Shown: positions 42,619 through 51,502, counted from the stretch's first letter. The stretch: 64,000 nucleotides of DNA from Halomonas sp. M4R1S46 (GCF_025725685.1 NZ_CP107008.1:4030001-4094000); one strand, 5' to 3'. Notes: generated by a model not told the origin, from the sequence alone. Numbers and translations are program-made.

Positions 42619-44529
42619 ATGAAACTGCTGCAGCGCTCCCTGGTGGCCCGCATCATCGCCTCGCTGCTGGCGATCAGCGCCATGGCGCTGGTCAGCATCG
42701 CGGTGACCATGGGCGTGGCCGGCAGCAGCCAGGGAGACGCCGCCGCCATCAACCTGGCCGGCTCGCTGCGCATGAACACCTACCAGCTGGTGGCCGCCCT
42801 GCAGCGCTTCGACCGCGCCCCGGCTCCCGAGCGACGCGTCCGGGTCGAAGCCATCGCCGACCACTTCGCCGAGCGCCTGGACAGCCCGGAGCTGACCGGC
42901 GCCCTGCCCGAGGCCGATGACCATGAGCTGCAGGCCCAGTACCGTCGACTGAAGGCCCGCTGGCAGGACCAGCTGGCCCCGAGAGTCTCCACGGCACTGG
43001 ACGAACAGGCCGTCGCGATCGCCCCGCTGAACCGGGATCTCGAAGGCCTGGTGGACGAGATCGACCGCCTGGTGACCCTGCTCGAGCAGAACAGCGAGGC
43101 CAAGATCCGCCTGCTCAGTGCCCTGCAGATCCTCTTCCTGGCCCTGACCGCGGTGGTGGTGGCCATCGCCCTCTACGACATCCGCTACAACCTGGTCCGT
43201 CCCCTGCACCAGCTGGTGGTGCTGGCCCGGGAGGCCGGCCGCCGCAACTTCGGCTATCGCACCCGGCTCGCCGGCAGCGACGAGCTGGCCCTGCTCGGCC
43301 GCACCCTGGACACCATGGCCGCGGAGCTCGGCGCCAGCTATGCCGAGCTCGAGGAACGGGTGTCGCGCAAGCAGCAGGAGTTGGCGCGCAGCAACGAGGC
43401 CATGCAGATCCTCCACGACGGCAGCCGCGCCCTCTATGGCGGGGGCAACGACCTCTGTGCCAGCGCCGCGCCCATGTTGCGCCGCCTCGAGTCACTGCTC
43501 GGCATCGGCCCCATCGGCCTGTCGCTCCACGACCCCTTCGACCAGCGCGAAGTGCCGATCCTCGCCACCCACTCGCGGAGCCGACCGACCTACTGCCGCG
43601 ACCACGACTGCCATGCCTGCCTGATCGACCCCCAGCCCCTGGAACTCTCGGAGAACGGCGAGTCCGAATGCCTGCTGCTGCCGGTGAGCGTCGGCGAGAC
43701 CCTGCTCGGCACCCTGGAGGTCTGGTACCCCACCGCGGAGCCGCTCACCGACAACACCCGTCGGTTGCTGTATGCCCTCACCGACCAGCTGGCCACCGCG
43801 GTCTACCTGCAGCGGCGCATCGAGGAGGAACAGCAGGTGACGCTGATGAACGAGCGCACCATCATCGCCCGGGAGCTGCACGACTCCCTGGCCCAGTCAC
43901 TGTCCTACCTGAAGATGCAGGTGGCCCGCCTCGAGCGCATGCAGGCCAGGGAGATGCCCCGCGAGACCCAGGCGCCGGTGTTCGACGAACTGCGCGGCGG
44001 GCTGGACAGCGCCTATCGCCAGCTGCGCGAGCTGCTCACCACCTTCCGCCTGCGCCTCGACGGCCCGGGCCTGCAGAGCGCCCTGCGCGAGACCACCCTG
44101 GAATTCGGCGAGCGCCTGGGCTTCCCGGTGGAGCTGTTCTTCGACGTGCCGCCCCACCTGCTCAACCCCAACGAGGAGATCCATGTGCTGCAGGTGGTGC
44201 GCGAGGCCCTGGCCAACGTGCACAAGCATGCCCAGGCCCACTGGGCGGCGGTGACGGTCCGCTTCGCCCAGGCCCGGCTGCGGGTGTGGATCGAGGACGA
44301 CGGCATCGGCCTCGAGGACGACGGCTCGCCGCCCATGCACTATGGCCTGGTGATCATGCGCGACCGGGCCGAGACCCTGGGCGGCGAGTTCCAGGTGCAT
44401 AATCGCGACGCCGGCGGTACCCTCGTGGCCATCGAGTTCCCCCCGCAGACGGCGCGGTTGATCGCCCAGCAACCCGCCGCCGAGCAGCCCCTCACCCTTC
44501 ACTCAGCGAACAGGGACCCCGCAGGATGA
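42619..44529 (+). CDS. narX: Nitrate/nitrite sensor histidine kinase
   Basis: A 636-aa membrane sensor. Helix 1 is followed by the periplasmic nitrate-binding P-box GDAAAINLAGSLRMNTYQL at about residues 39-57, helix 2 near residue 175, HAMP, then a cysteine-containing central region (YCRDHDCHACL) typical of NarX. The transmitter belongs to the HPK7/HisKA_3 type with His421 in ARELHDSLAQSLSYL. The ATPase region has NVHKHAQAHWAAV and DDGIGL. The start at 42619 has CCGGAGAT upstream; a TTG at 42598 is less likely. It overlaps narL by 4 bases. Confidence 0.95.
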   Translation: MKLLQRSLVARIIASLLAISAMALVSIAVTMGVAGSSQGDAAAINLAGSLRMNTYQLVAALQRFDRAPAPERRVRVEAIADHFAERLDSPELTGALPEADDHELQAQYRRLKARWQDQLAPRVSTALDEQAVAIAPLNRDLEGLVDEIDRLVTLLEQNSEAKIRLLSALQILFLALTAVVVAIALYDIRYNLVRPLHQLVVLAREAGRRNFGYRTRLAGSDELALLGRTLDTMAAELGASYAELEERVSRKQQELARSNEAMQILHDGSRALYGGGNDLCASAAPMLRRLESLLGIGPIGLSLHDPFDQREVPILATHSRSRPTYCRDHDCHACLIDPQPLELSENGESECLLLPVSVGETLLGTLEVWYPTAEPLTDNTRRLLYALTDQLATAVYLQRRIEEEQQVTLMNERTIIARELHDSLAQSLSYLKMQVARLERMQAREMPRETQAPVFDELRGGLDSAYRQLRELLTTFRLRLDGPGLQSALRETTLEFGERLGFPVELFFDVPPHLLNPNEEIHVLQVVREALANVHKHAQAHWAAVTVRFAQARLRVWIEDDGIGLEDDGSPPMHYGLVIMRDRAETLGGEFQVHNRDAGGTLVAIEFPPQTARLIAQQPAAEQPLTLHSANRDPAG

Positions 44530-45188
44530 CCCGGACCGCCCACGACCCCGCCACTATCCTGATCATCGACGACCACCCGCTGCTGCGCCGGGGGGTGACC
44601 CAGCTGCTCGAGCTGGAGGACGACCTGGAGCTCGCCGGCGAGACCGGCGAGCCGGAGGAAGGCGTCCGCCTGGCCGGCGCGCTGGACCCGGACCTGATCC
44701 TGCTGGACCTCAACATGCCGGGGATGGACGGCATCGAGACCCTCAAGCGGCTGCGCCAGGATGGCTTCGCCGGGCGCATCGTGATGTTCACGGTCTCCGA
44801 CCACGAGGAGGACGTGGTCGCCGCCCTGCGCGCCGGGGCCGACGGCTACCTGCTCAAGGACATGGACCCGGACGACATGGTGCACCAGCTGCGCCAGGCG
44901 GCGCTCGGCCGCATGGTGATCAGCGAGAGCCTTACCGCCCTGCTCGCCGAGGCCCTGCGCAGCCAGCGAACCCAGCCGGCCACTCCGGATATCCACAGCC
45001 TGACCCAGCGCGAGCGGGAGATCCTGCGCGAGCTGGCCGCGGGGCTGTCCAACAAGCTGATCGCCCGCAAGCTCGACATCACCGAGGGCACGGTGAAGGT
45101 CCACGTCAAGCACCTGCTCAAGAAGCTCAACCTGCGCTCCCGGGTGGAGGCCGCGGTGTGGGCCGTGCAGGAGGGTATGGATAAGTAG
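44526..45188 (+). CDS. narL: Nitrate/nitrite response regulator
   Basis: A 220-aa response regulator coupled to narX by an ATGA overlap. The receiver has acidic residues in IIDDHPLLRRG, phospho-acceptor Asp61 in LILLDLNMPGMDG, and Lys in YLLKDMDPDDMV. The C-terminal LuxR-type helix-turn-helix includes LTQREREILRELAAGLSNKL and ITEGTVKVHVKHLLKKLN. It would bind TACYYMT heptamers such as those before narG, narK and the narK1-type gene. Confidence 0.96.
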   Translation: MTRTAHDPATILIIDDHPLLRRGVTQLLELEDDLELAGETGEPEEGVRLAGALDPDLILLDLNMPGMDGIETLKRLRQDGFAGRIVMFTVSDHEEDVVAALRAGADGYLLKDMDPDDMVHQLRQAALGRMVISESLTALLAEALRSQRTQPATPDIHSLTQREREILRELAAGLSNKLIARKLDITEGTVKVHVKHLLKKLNLRSRVEAAVWAVQEGMDK

Positions 45189-45447
45189 GAAGCCCGAGTT
45201 GCCTGCTGCGCTCGAGATCCAGACCACCGGCGGTACTCACAATCCTCATTGAGCACGCCAGTCAACTCCGGTTGCTGCGCTCCGGCGGCGGCCTGCCTCT
45301 TCTTCGCTCGCGACGCCAATCGAGCTTCCTGTCTCGGGGTTCTGTGTGGATACCTCCAAATAATCTCGCCGCCCGCGCCCGTGGGCCGGCCCGACGGGTG
45401 GCGTGGCTAAACCCCTGATATTGCTGGCCGAGGCTCGGCCTACCCCC

Positions 45448-45463
45448 TACCCCTCAAGGGGTA
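45448..45463 (+). promoter_or_regulatory. NarL site (perfect 7-2-7 heptamer pair) upstream of narK
   Basis: TACCCCT-CA-AGGGGTA is an exact inverted pair of NarL heptamers (TACYYMT) with 2-base spacing, about 87 bases upstream of the FNR box. This matches the distal activating site of narK promoters. Confidence 0.8.
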
Positions 45464-45541
45464 TCCCGCTGATTTCCTGGCCTTTTCGGGCCGTTTCACC
45501 GGCCTGTCCCCGGGCGTATCTTTCGCTGCAAAGCCCCAGGC

Positions 45542-45555
45542 TTGATGCCGGTCAA
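45542..45555 (+). promoter_or_regulatory. FNR/DNR box upstream of narK
   Basis: TTGAT-GCCG-GTCAA matches the TTGAT-N4-ATCAA consensus at nine of ten positions, centred 57 bases before the narK start. A -41.5 placement would put the transcript start near 45590. The rest of the 417-base gap 45189-45605 holds no supported gene; 45189-45440 shows only low-complexity fragments. Confidence 0.75.
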
Positions 45556-45605
45556 CCGCCATCGCGCGACGGGGCTCCACCGAGAGACCGCAAGGGGGAT
45601 ACACC

Positions 45606-47258
45606 ATGACCAGACAGAGTGCCGATTCCGGCCGCTGGGAGGCCGGCCACGAGCCGCTGCCTCCCCGCGGGCGGCGTAACGCCGACATCGAGCACTGGGA
45701 CGTCGAGGACCCGACGTTCTGGCAGACCACCGGGCGCCGCATCGCCAACCGCAACCTGTGGATCTCCATTCCCAGCCTGCTGATGGGCTTCGCCGTCTGG
45801 CTGATGTGGGGCATGATCACCACCCAGATGCGCAACCTCGGCTTCGCCTTCACGGTGGACCAGCTGTTCACCCTGACCGCCATCGCCGGCCTCTCCGGGG
45901 CCACCCTGCGCATCCCGGCGTCGTTCATGATCCGCATCGCCGGCGGGCGCAACACCATCTTCCTGACCACCGCCCTGCTCATGCTGCCGGCGCTCGGCAC
46001 CGGCATCGCGCTGATGAACCCCGGCACGCCGCTGTGGGTCTTCCAGGCCCTGGCCCTGCTCTCGGGGATCGGCGGCGGCAACTTCGCCTGCTCGATGAGC
46101 AACATCTCGACCTTCTACCCCAAGAAGCAGCAGGGCTATGCCCTGGGCATGAACGCCGGCCTGGGCAACTTCGGCGTCACCACCATGCAGATCCTGATCC
46201 CGCTGGTGATGACCGCGGGCGTGTTCGGCGCCATCGCCGGCGATCCCATGGAACTGACCCGCGCCAGCGGCACCCTGATCGGCCGCATCGAGGCGGGCAC
46301 CGATACCTGGATCCAGAACGCCGGCCTGATCTGGCTGGTCTTCCTGATCCCGCTGGCCTTCGCCGGCTGGTTCGGCATGAACAACCTGCGCACCATCACT
46401 CCCCATCCCGGTACCCCGCTGCAGGCCTTCGGCAAGATTCTCGGCCTCTACGGCGTGGGCCTGATCACCTCCGTGGTCGGCGTGGCCGCCCTGGGCTGGC
46501 TGAACATGTGGCTGGCGCTGCCGCTGACCATCGTGCTGACCCTGGGCCTGCTGCGGCTGATGCCCGGCAAGGTGCGCAGCAACATCCAGAAGCAGTTCGA
46601 GATCTTCCGCGACAAGCACACCTGGTCGATGACCGTGCTCTACATCGCCACCTTCGGCTCCTTCATCGGCTTCTCCGCCGCCCTGCCGCTGTCGATCACC
46701 GTGATCTTCGGCAACATGATGGAGGTGGCCGCCGACGGCAGCGTCACCCGCGTGGCCAACCCGGACGCCCCCAGCGCCCTGACCTGGGCCTGGATGGGCC
46801 CCTTCGTCGGCGCGCTGATCCGCCCGGTGGGCGGCTGGATCTCCGACAAGGTCGGCGGTTCCATCGTCACCCAGATCATCTCGGTGATCATGGTCGCCGC
46901 CTCGGCGGCGGTGGGCTACGTGATGATGCTCGCCTACAACGCCACCGATCCCAACCAGTACTTCTGGATGTTCCTGACGCTGTTCATCGTGCTGTTCGCC
47001 GCCAGCGGCATCGGCAACGGCTCCACCTTCCGCAGCATCGGGGTGATCTTCGACCAGCAGAAGAAGGGCCCCGTGCTCGGCTGGACCTCCGCCGTGGCCG
47101 CCTACGGCGCCTTCATCGCCCCCCGGGTGATGGGCGAGCAGATCAAGGCCGGCACCCCGGAGTTGGCCATGTACGGCTTCGCGGTCTTCTACGCCCTGTG
47201 CCTGGTGGTCAACTGGTGGTTCTACCTGCGCCCCGGCGCCTACGTGAAGAACCCCTGA
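45606..47258 (+). CDS. narK: Nitrate/nitrite transporter, NarK (antiporter) type
   Basis: A 550-aa twelve-helix MFS transporter of the nitrate/nitrite porter group, close to the E. coli NarK/P. aeruginosa NarK2-type antiporters with a long N-terminus. The NNP signature is LLSGIGGGNFACSMSNISTF in helix 5, with a second in helix 11 (FAASGIGNGSTFRSIGVI). The helix 2 arginine (GATLRIP) and helix 8 arginine (GALIRPVGGW) that bind nitrate are present. It exchanges nitrate for nitrite during anaerobic respiration. AGGGGGATACACC is its ribosome region. FNR and NarL boxes lie upstream. Confidence 0.93.
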   Translation: MTRQSADSGRWEAGHEPLPPRGRRNADIEHWDVEDPTFWQTTGRRIANRNLWISIPSLLMGFAVWLMWGMITTQMRNLGFAFTVDQLFTLTAIAGLSGATLRIPASFMIRIAGGRNTIFLTTALLMLPALGTGIALMNPGTPLWVFQALALLSGIGGGNFACSMSNISTFYPKKQQGYALGMNAGLGNFGVTTMQILIPLVMTAGVFGAIAGDPMELTRASGTLIGRIEAGTDTWIQNAGLIWLVFLIPLAFAGWFGMNNLRTITPHPGTPLQAFGKILGLYGVGLITSVVGVAALGWLNMWLALPLTIVLTLGLLRLMPGKVRSNIQKQFEIFRDKHTWSMTVLYIATFGSFIGFSAALPLSITVIFGNMMEVAADGSVTRVANPDAPSALTWAWMGPFVGALIRPVGGWISDKVGGSIVTQIISVIMVAASAAVGYVMMLAYNATDPNQYFWMFLTLFIVLFAASGIGNGSTFRSIGVIFDQQKKGPVLGWTSAVAAYGAFIAPRVMGEQIKAGTPELAMYGFAVFYALCLVVNWWFYLRPGAYVKNP

Positions 47259-47290
47259 ACCGCGCGGAGACCTGAACCACGCCATCCATC

Positions 47291-47315
47291 GACCGGGCCC
47301 CGAGTGGGCCCGGTC
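47291..47315 (+). terminator. Hairpin between narK and the second nitrate transporter
   Basis: A perfect 10-bp stem (GACCGGGCCC / GGGCCCGGTC) 33 bases after the narK stop is followed by a GT-rich tail (GTCGTTGG). It separates two genes that each have their own FNR box. Confidence 0.55.
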
Positions 47316-47352
47316 GTCGTTGGCCGTATCGTCGAAGGGAGGATCGGCCCCC

Positions 47353-47389
47353 TACCCCCAAAGGGATAGACCTCGGGAATCAAGGGGTA
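47353..47389 (+). promoter_or_regulatory. NarL heptamer cluster upstream of the second nitrate transporter
   Basis: TACCCCC-AA-AGGGATA-like pair (overlapping by the central A) at 47353-47368, followed by another heptamer AGGGGTA at 47383-47389. It precedes the FNR box by 15 bases. Confidence 0.6.
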
Positions 47390-47403
47390 GTGGCGGCGGC
47401 GTC

Positions 47404-47417
47404 TTGATGTACATCAA
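47404..47417 (+). promoter_or_regulatory. Perfect FNR/DNR box upstream of the second nitrate transporter
   Basis: TTGAT-GTAC-ATCAA is a complete match to the FNR/DNR consensus and a perfect palindrome, centred 73 bases before the ATG at 47484. Confidence 0.85.
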
Positions 47418-47483
47418 TATCGCCGGCGCCGGGCCTGCCAGGCTGGAAGGCGACCATTCATGCATCGCCGAAGGAGGCACGAC

Positions 47484-48866
47484 ATGAAACATCTCGAGGG
47501 CGTGACCCGGCCACAGCAATACCGGGCGCTGACGCTCAGCACCCTGGCGTTCACCACCTGCTTCGCGGTGTGGACGATCTTTTCCATCATCGGGGTCCAG
47601 ATCAAGCAGGACCTGGGGCTCAACGAGACCCAGTTCGGCATCCTGGTGGCCACCCCGATCCTCACCGGCTCGATCAGCCGGCTCTTCCTGGGCATCTGGA
47701 CCGAGCAGTTCGGCGGCCGCCGGGTGTTCAGCGTGCTGATGCTGGTCACCGCGGCCTGCGTCTTCCTGCTCTCCTACGTCGAGTCCTACGCGATGTTCCT
47801 GGTCGCCGCCCTGGGCGTCGGCCTGGCCGGCGGCTCCTTCATCGTCGGTATCGCCTACACCTCCTACTGGTTCGAGAAGGAGAAGCAGGGCACCGCGCTG
47901 GGGATCTTCGGCGCCGGCAACGCCGGGGCGGCGGTCACCAACTTCGCCGCTCCGTTCCTGCTGCTGGCCCTGGGCTGGGAACGGACCGCGGTGGTCTACG
48001 CCATCGTGCTGGCCGCGGTGGCCGTGGGCTTCTGGGTGTTCGCCAAGGAAGACCCGCTGACCCGGGCCCGGCGTGGCGCGGGCGGCAAGGCCACCTCCGC
48101 CAAGGCTCAGCTGGAGCCTCTCAAGTACCTGCAGGTGTGGCGCTTCGCCCTCTACTACTTCTTCGTCTTCGGCGCCTTCGTCGCCCTGGCCTCCTACCTG
48201 CCCCGTTACTACGTGGGCGCCTATGACGTCAGCATCGCCGTGGCCGGCTCGCTGGCGGCCCTCTACACCCTGCCGGCCAGTGTCTTCCGGGCGCTCGGCG
48301 GCTGGATGTCCGACCGCTACGGCGCCCGCTCGATCATGTACCTGACCTTCATCGCCTCGCTGGTCTGCCTGTTCCTGCTCGCCTACCCCGAGACCCACTA
48401 CGTGGTGGAGGGCAAGGAGGGCCCGATCGCCTTCTCCCTGGCCATGCCGCTGTGGGGCGTGGTGACGCTGACCGTGCTGCTGGGCTTCTTCATGTCGCTG
48501 GGCAAGGCCGCCGTCTACAAGCACATCCCGGTCTACTACCCGGAGAACGTCGGCTCGGTGGGCGGCCTGGTCGGCATGATCGGCGGCCTGGGCGGCTTCT
48601 TCCTGCCGATCGTCTTCGGCGCCGTGCTCGACCTCACCGGGGTCTGGACCAGCTCCTACATGGTGCTCTTCGTGCTGGTGGCCGTCTCGCTGATCTGGAT
48701 GCACGGCGCCATCCGCCGCATGGAGCGTGCCCGGGTGCCGGAGCTCGGCGAGGAGCGCTATCGCTACCTGCCGGAGATCCAGGATGTGGGAGGCCGTTCC
48801 GTCGGTCACGCAGGCCGTGCCGAGCCTTCCGCCTCGGTGCAACCCGCCCGGGAGGCCGGGGGCTGA
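47484..48866 (+). CDS. Nitrate/proton symporter-type MFS transporter (NarK1 type)
   Basis: A 460-aa twelve-helix transporter of the NarK1 (nitrate/H+ symport) subgroup, shorter than narK. NNP signature: GVGLAGGSFIVGIAYTSYWF. Nitrate-binding arginines are seen in TGSISRLFLG and ASVFRALGGW. The pair of NarK1-type and NarK2-type genes mirrors narK1K2 of Pseudomonas, there fused into the narGHJI operon, here split off with separate promoters. AAGGAGG precedes the ATG at 47484 with proper spacing. The C-terminal ~30 residues are low complexity. Confidence 0.92.
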   Translation: MKHLEGVTRPQQYRALTLSTLAFTTCFAVWTIFSIIGVQIKQDLGLNETQFGILVATPILTGSISRLFLGIWTEQFGGRRVFSVLMLVTAACVFLLSYVESYAMFLVAALGVGLAGGSFIVGIAYTSYWFEKEKQGTALGIFGAGNAGAAVTNFAAPFLLLALGWERTAVVYAIVLAAVAVGFWVFAKEDPLTRARRGAGGKATSAKAQLEPLKYLQVWRFALYYFFVFGAFVALASYLPRYYVGAYDVSIAVAGSLAALYTLPASVFRALGGWMSDRYGARSIMYLTFIASLVCLFLLAYPETHYVVEGKEGPIAFSLAMPLWGVVTLTVLLGFFMSLGKAAVYKHIPVYYPENVGSVGGLVGMIGGLGGFFLPIVFGAVLDLTGVWTSSYMVLFVLVAVSLIWMHGAIRRMERARVPELGEERYRYLPEIQDVGGRSVGHAGRAEPSASVQPAREAGG

Positions 48867-48882
48867 TCCCCGTCCCCATGAC

Positions 48883-48910
48883 ACGAATGCCGCCTGCGGG
48901 CGGCATTCGT
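48883..48910 (+). terminator. Hairpin after the narK1-type gene
   Basis: A perfect 12-bp stem (ACGAATGCCGCC / GGCGGCATTCGT) with a TGCG loop 16 bases after the stop, followed by CGTTC. Confidence 0.6.
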
Positions 48911-49013
48911 CGTTCAGGCCCCCGGACTTGATCCAGGCCAGGGAAAGGCTTCCCTCTCCGAGATATAGTGGCACCGCGAATACATCTTTGTTGTCAGCTG
49001 CCGGAGGTGCGCC

Positions 49014-49451
49014 ATGTCCTTTACCCCGTCCCCCCACGAGTTCGCCGACCCCCTGGTCAAGGAACGCGGCCGCGGCACCGTGCTGATCGTCTACGGCCTC
49101 TTCCTGGGGAGCGTCTTGGCCGTGATCACCGCCCCGATCGGCGTGGCAATCGCCCATTGGATGCGCCATCGCACCAGCGCCTGGCTCGAGTCCCACCGAC
49201 GCTTTCAGGTTCGCACCTTCTGGCTGGGCGTACTCGGTGGTGCACTGGGCCTGGCGGGCTGGCAGCTGCTGGGCCTGGCCGGCCTGCCCGCCGCGACGTC
49301 CTGGGCATTCGGCTACCTGTTCTTCACCGCCTGCCTGGCATGGATGGTCGGGCGCTGCGGGGTGGGCCTGCATCGGCTGCTGGCCAACCGGCCCATCGCC
49401 AACCCGGAGAGCCTGGCCTTCGGCGGGGTCGCCGTGACCCTCGCGGGGTGA
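49014..49451 (+). CDS. Small membrane protein upstream of norE
   Basis: A 145-aa protein with three hydrophobic segments (VLIVYGLFLGSVLAVITAPIG, TFWLGVLGGALGLAGWQLLG, WAFGYLFFTACLAWMVGR) and a conserved-looking C-terminus VGLHRLLANRPIANPESLAFG. This resembles the DUF4870/TIC20-like small membrane proteins seen beside nitric-oxide reductase genes, with no known role. GGAGGTGCGCC precedes the start. TATAGT at 48964 is a -10 candidate; the same TATAGTGGCA string occurs before narX. The stop lies 2 bases before norE, so the three genes form an operon. Confidence 0.7.
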   Translation: MSFTPSPHEFADPLVKERGRGTVLIVYGLFLGSVLAVITAPIGVAIAHWMRHRTSAWLESHRRFQVRTFWLGVLGGALGLAGWQLLGLAGLPAATSWAFGYLFFTACLAWMVGRCGVGLHRLLANRPIANPESLAFGGVAVTLAG

Positions 49452-49453
49452 GC

Positions 49454-50038
49454 ATGGCCTCGCCGTCCTGCTCCGTTCAGCGCGTGCCGAATCCGGGATG
49501 GGGACCGCTGTCCACGCTGCCCGGCAACCCGTTGATGTGGGTGCTGATCCTCAGCGAGCTGCTGGTCTTCGCCGCCTTCTTCGCGCTCTATGCCTGGCAG
49601 CGGGCCCTGGACCCGGCGCTGTTCGACGCCGGCCAGCGCCAGCTCGACCCGCTGACGGGCGGCCTCAACACCCTGGTGCTGCTGACCAGCGGTCTCTTCG
49701 CCGCCCTGGCGGTCCAGGCCATCACGACCGACCGCCGGCGCCGCGCGCGGCAATGGCTGGGCATCACCCTCGTCTTCGGAGCCGTGTTCGGCACGATCAA
49801 GGTCCTGGAATACGCCGACAAGCTGGCCGGCGGGTTGACCCCGGAGACCAGCCCCTTCTTCGGTTTCTACTACGGCCTGACCGCCTTCCACTTCGCCCAC
49901 GTGCTGTTCGGCATGGCGATCCTGGCGCTGGTGACCTGGCGCCTGTCGAGGGACAACGTCGAGACCGCCACGGCCTTCTGGCACCTGGTGGACCTGATCT
50001 GGATCCTGCTCTATCCCCTGCTCTATCTATTGCGCTGA
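49454..50038 (+). CDS. norE: Nitric-oxide reductase accessory protein, cytochrome c oxidase subunit III-like
   Basis: A 194-aa membrane protein of the cytochrome c oxidase subunit III family in the NorE group. Five helices are predicted, with PLMWVLILSELLVFAAFFAL, FFGFYYGLTAFHFAHVLFGM and a C-terminal FWHLVDLIWILLYPLLYL, all typical. The residue pattern GLTAFHFAHVLFG is the family signature. It is followed after 59 bases by norF. It helps nitric-oxide reductase assembly or stability; it is not itself catalytic. Confidence 0.88.
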   Translation: MASPSCSVQRVPNPGWGPLSTLPGNPLMWVLILSELLVFAAFFALYAWQRALDPALFDAGQRQLDPLTGGLNTLVLLTSGLFAALAVQAITTDRRRRARQWLGITLVFGAVFGTIKVLEYADKLAGGLTPETSPFFGFYYGLTAFHFAHVLFGMAILALVTWRLSRDNVETATAFWHLVDLIWILLYPLLYLLR

Positions 50039-50097
50039 GGATTCCCTATGGCGCCGAGGGCTCCCACCCTCGCCGGAGGCGCCCTGACGAGGTGACC

Positions 50098-50394
50098 ATG
50101 ACCCTGCTTCCAGGATCCCGCCGCCTGCTCGTCACCTGGGCCACGCTGATGGCCCTGACGGTGGTATCCATGGTCTCGGCGCGCCTGGACCAAGCCGGCC
50201 AGCGGCAGGCCCTGCCCTTGGGGTCGGCGGGCCTGGTGCTGCTGGCCAGCGGCTTCAAGGCCCATCGGGTGCTGATGGTCTACCTGAACCTGCGTATCGC
50301 CGGCGCGGCCTGGCGGGGAGCCTTCGTCGGCCTGCTGGGCCTGACCCTGGCGCTGATCGCTGCGGGTTTCCTGGCCGCCCGCTGGATGGGCTGA
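50098..50394 (+). CDS. norF: NorF-like cytochrome c oxidase subunit IV family protein
   Basis: A 98-aa protein with three helices: LLVTWATLMALTVVSMVSAR, LPLGSAGLVLLASGFKAHRV and GAFVGLLGLTLALIAAGFLA. The middle KAHRVLMVYLNLR stretch resembles the prokaryotic cytochrome c oxidase subunit IV / NorF family. It follows norE, as in Paracoccus norEF. ACGAGGTGACC provides the ribosome site. Immediately downstream lies the truncated DUF6708 copy on the other strand, where the type VI cassette begins. Confidence 0.82.
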   Translation: MTLLPGSRRLLVTWATLMALTVVSMVSARLDQAGQRQALPLGSAGLVLLASGFKAHRVLMVYLNLRIAGAAWRGAFVGLLGLTLALIAAGFLAARWMG

Positions 50395-50417
50395 GTCACC
50401 TCGGCCCTTGCCCGGTG

Positions 50418-50507
50418 GCGGCGCGGCGAGAGGCGGATGATTTCATCGGCCAGGCCCGCCTTTTGGGACAGGTCGGCGAAGAAGGTCTGGATGCGCTGCA
50501 TGGCCAT
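50418..50507 (-). pseudogene. Truncated third copy of the DUF6708-like gene
   Basis: The first 30 codons (MAMQRIQTFFADLSQKAGLA, then DEIIRLSPRR) are nearly identical to the two full genes upstream. Homology then stops abruptly at about 50417 and the frame runs on as unrelated sequence toward norF. It keeps the TAATG stop-start junction with the preceding copy. It marks the end of a tandem expansion. Confidence 0.85.
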
Positions 50508-51502
50508 TAGCGCGCGGCGGCCTCCGAGATATCGTCAGAATCGTCCCGAAGCAGCCCAGCCTCGACCTCCTGATCGTAGAGTCGGGTAGTGGGGCCGTCC
50601 GAGCGGCAGCGCTCCCGTACCCGCTTGTGCCACTGGCGCTTCTCGGCGCGACGCCGGGCCACGGCAGTGGTCCAGTCCTGGACCAACGCTGCCGGATAGA
50701 AGCCAATGTGAAATAGCATAATGAAAGCCGTACCAAGCTTGGTGCCTGTGCCTAGCTCCATATCTTGTTTACATATTTGCCAATCCCCTCGAAGGTCGGC
50801 TTTATTCCCTCGGCGCTTATCGAGCACCTTATCGCGGTTGGAAACTGTCAACGACTCCCCCTGCTCATCGAACCAGGGGCCTTTCTCCATATAGCAGCGC
50901 AGGTATTCCCAGAGCATGGCCTGGATCTCCGGGGTCTTGCCCATGGGCAGCGAGAGCTGCAGGGCGATCACCTCGTCCGGCTGCCGGAAGCGCTGCAGCA
51001 GCACCTGAAGAGAGGTCATGCGGGTGGCGCCGGTGTACTGGGTGACCTGGCGGGTCTGCTGCATCCAGGCCACCGCCTCGTCCCAGGGCACATGGTAGAG
51101 CTTGCGGCGGTCCTGGAAGTAGATCTCTCGGGTGCGGCGGTTGAAGCGCACCGGCATGGGAAAGGGCAGCAGCACTTCGATAAAAAGGGTGATAAAGGCG
51201 ATGCCGAACAGGATGCCAAAGGCAATAAAATAATTTTCGACCTGCCCTTCTTGTCGCAATGCGGGTGAGCCAATGAGCGCCATGTAGAAGAAAATCATCA
51301 CCATGGTCCCGGTGAGCCCGCCCTTGGTGAAATCGGCGCCGGTGGCCAGGTCCAGATAGACCTCGTTCTGCTCCTGAACGTCGCCGAGCTGGAAGGGCTT
51401 GGCGGCGGCGCGGCGGCGCGGCGAGAGGCGGATGATCTCGTCGGCCAGGCCCGCCTTTTGGGAAAGGTCGGCGAAGAAGGTCTGGATGCGTGGCATGGCC
51501 AT
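50507..51502 (-). CDS. DUF6708-like membrane protein, copy B (putative T6SS immunity protein)
   Basis: A 331-aa protein with two adjacent membrane helices (GTMVMIFFYMALIGS and YFIAFGILFGIAFITLFIEV) followed by a soluble region: RFNRRTREIYFQDRRKLYHV, then PWDEAVAWMQQTRQVTQYTG. This is the DUF6708 layout. A C-terminal hydrophobic stretch (TAFIMLFHIGFYPAALVQDW) is present. It starts at the stop codon of copy C (TAATG) and shares long stretches of nearly identical DNA with it, while two segments differ. It lies downstream of the effector in the same operon; immunity is an inference from position and membrane topology. Confidence 0.75.
   Translation of the reverse strand: MAMPRIQTFFADLSQKAGLADEIIRLSPRRRAAAKPFQLGDVQEQNEVYLDLATGADFTKGGLTGTMVMIFFYMALIGSPALRQEGQVENYFIAFGILFGIAFITLFIEVLLPFPMPVRFNRRTREIYFQDRRKLYHVPWDEAVAWMQQTRQVTQYTGATRMTSLQVLLQRFRQPDEVIALQLSLPMGKTPEIQAMLWEYLRCYMEKGPWFDEQGESLTVSNRDKVLDKRRGNKADLRGDWQICKQDMELGTGTKLGTAFIMLFHIGFYPAALVQDWTTAVARRRAEKRQWHKRVRERCRSDGPTTRLYDQEVEAGLLRDDSDDISEAAAR

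Noticed and set aside
48928..48941. FNR box upstream of the norE operon (TTGAT-N4-GCCAG)
   Set aside because: Only the left half-site matches; the right half fails at most positions.
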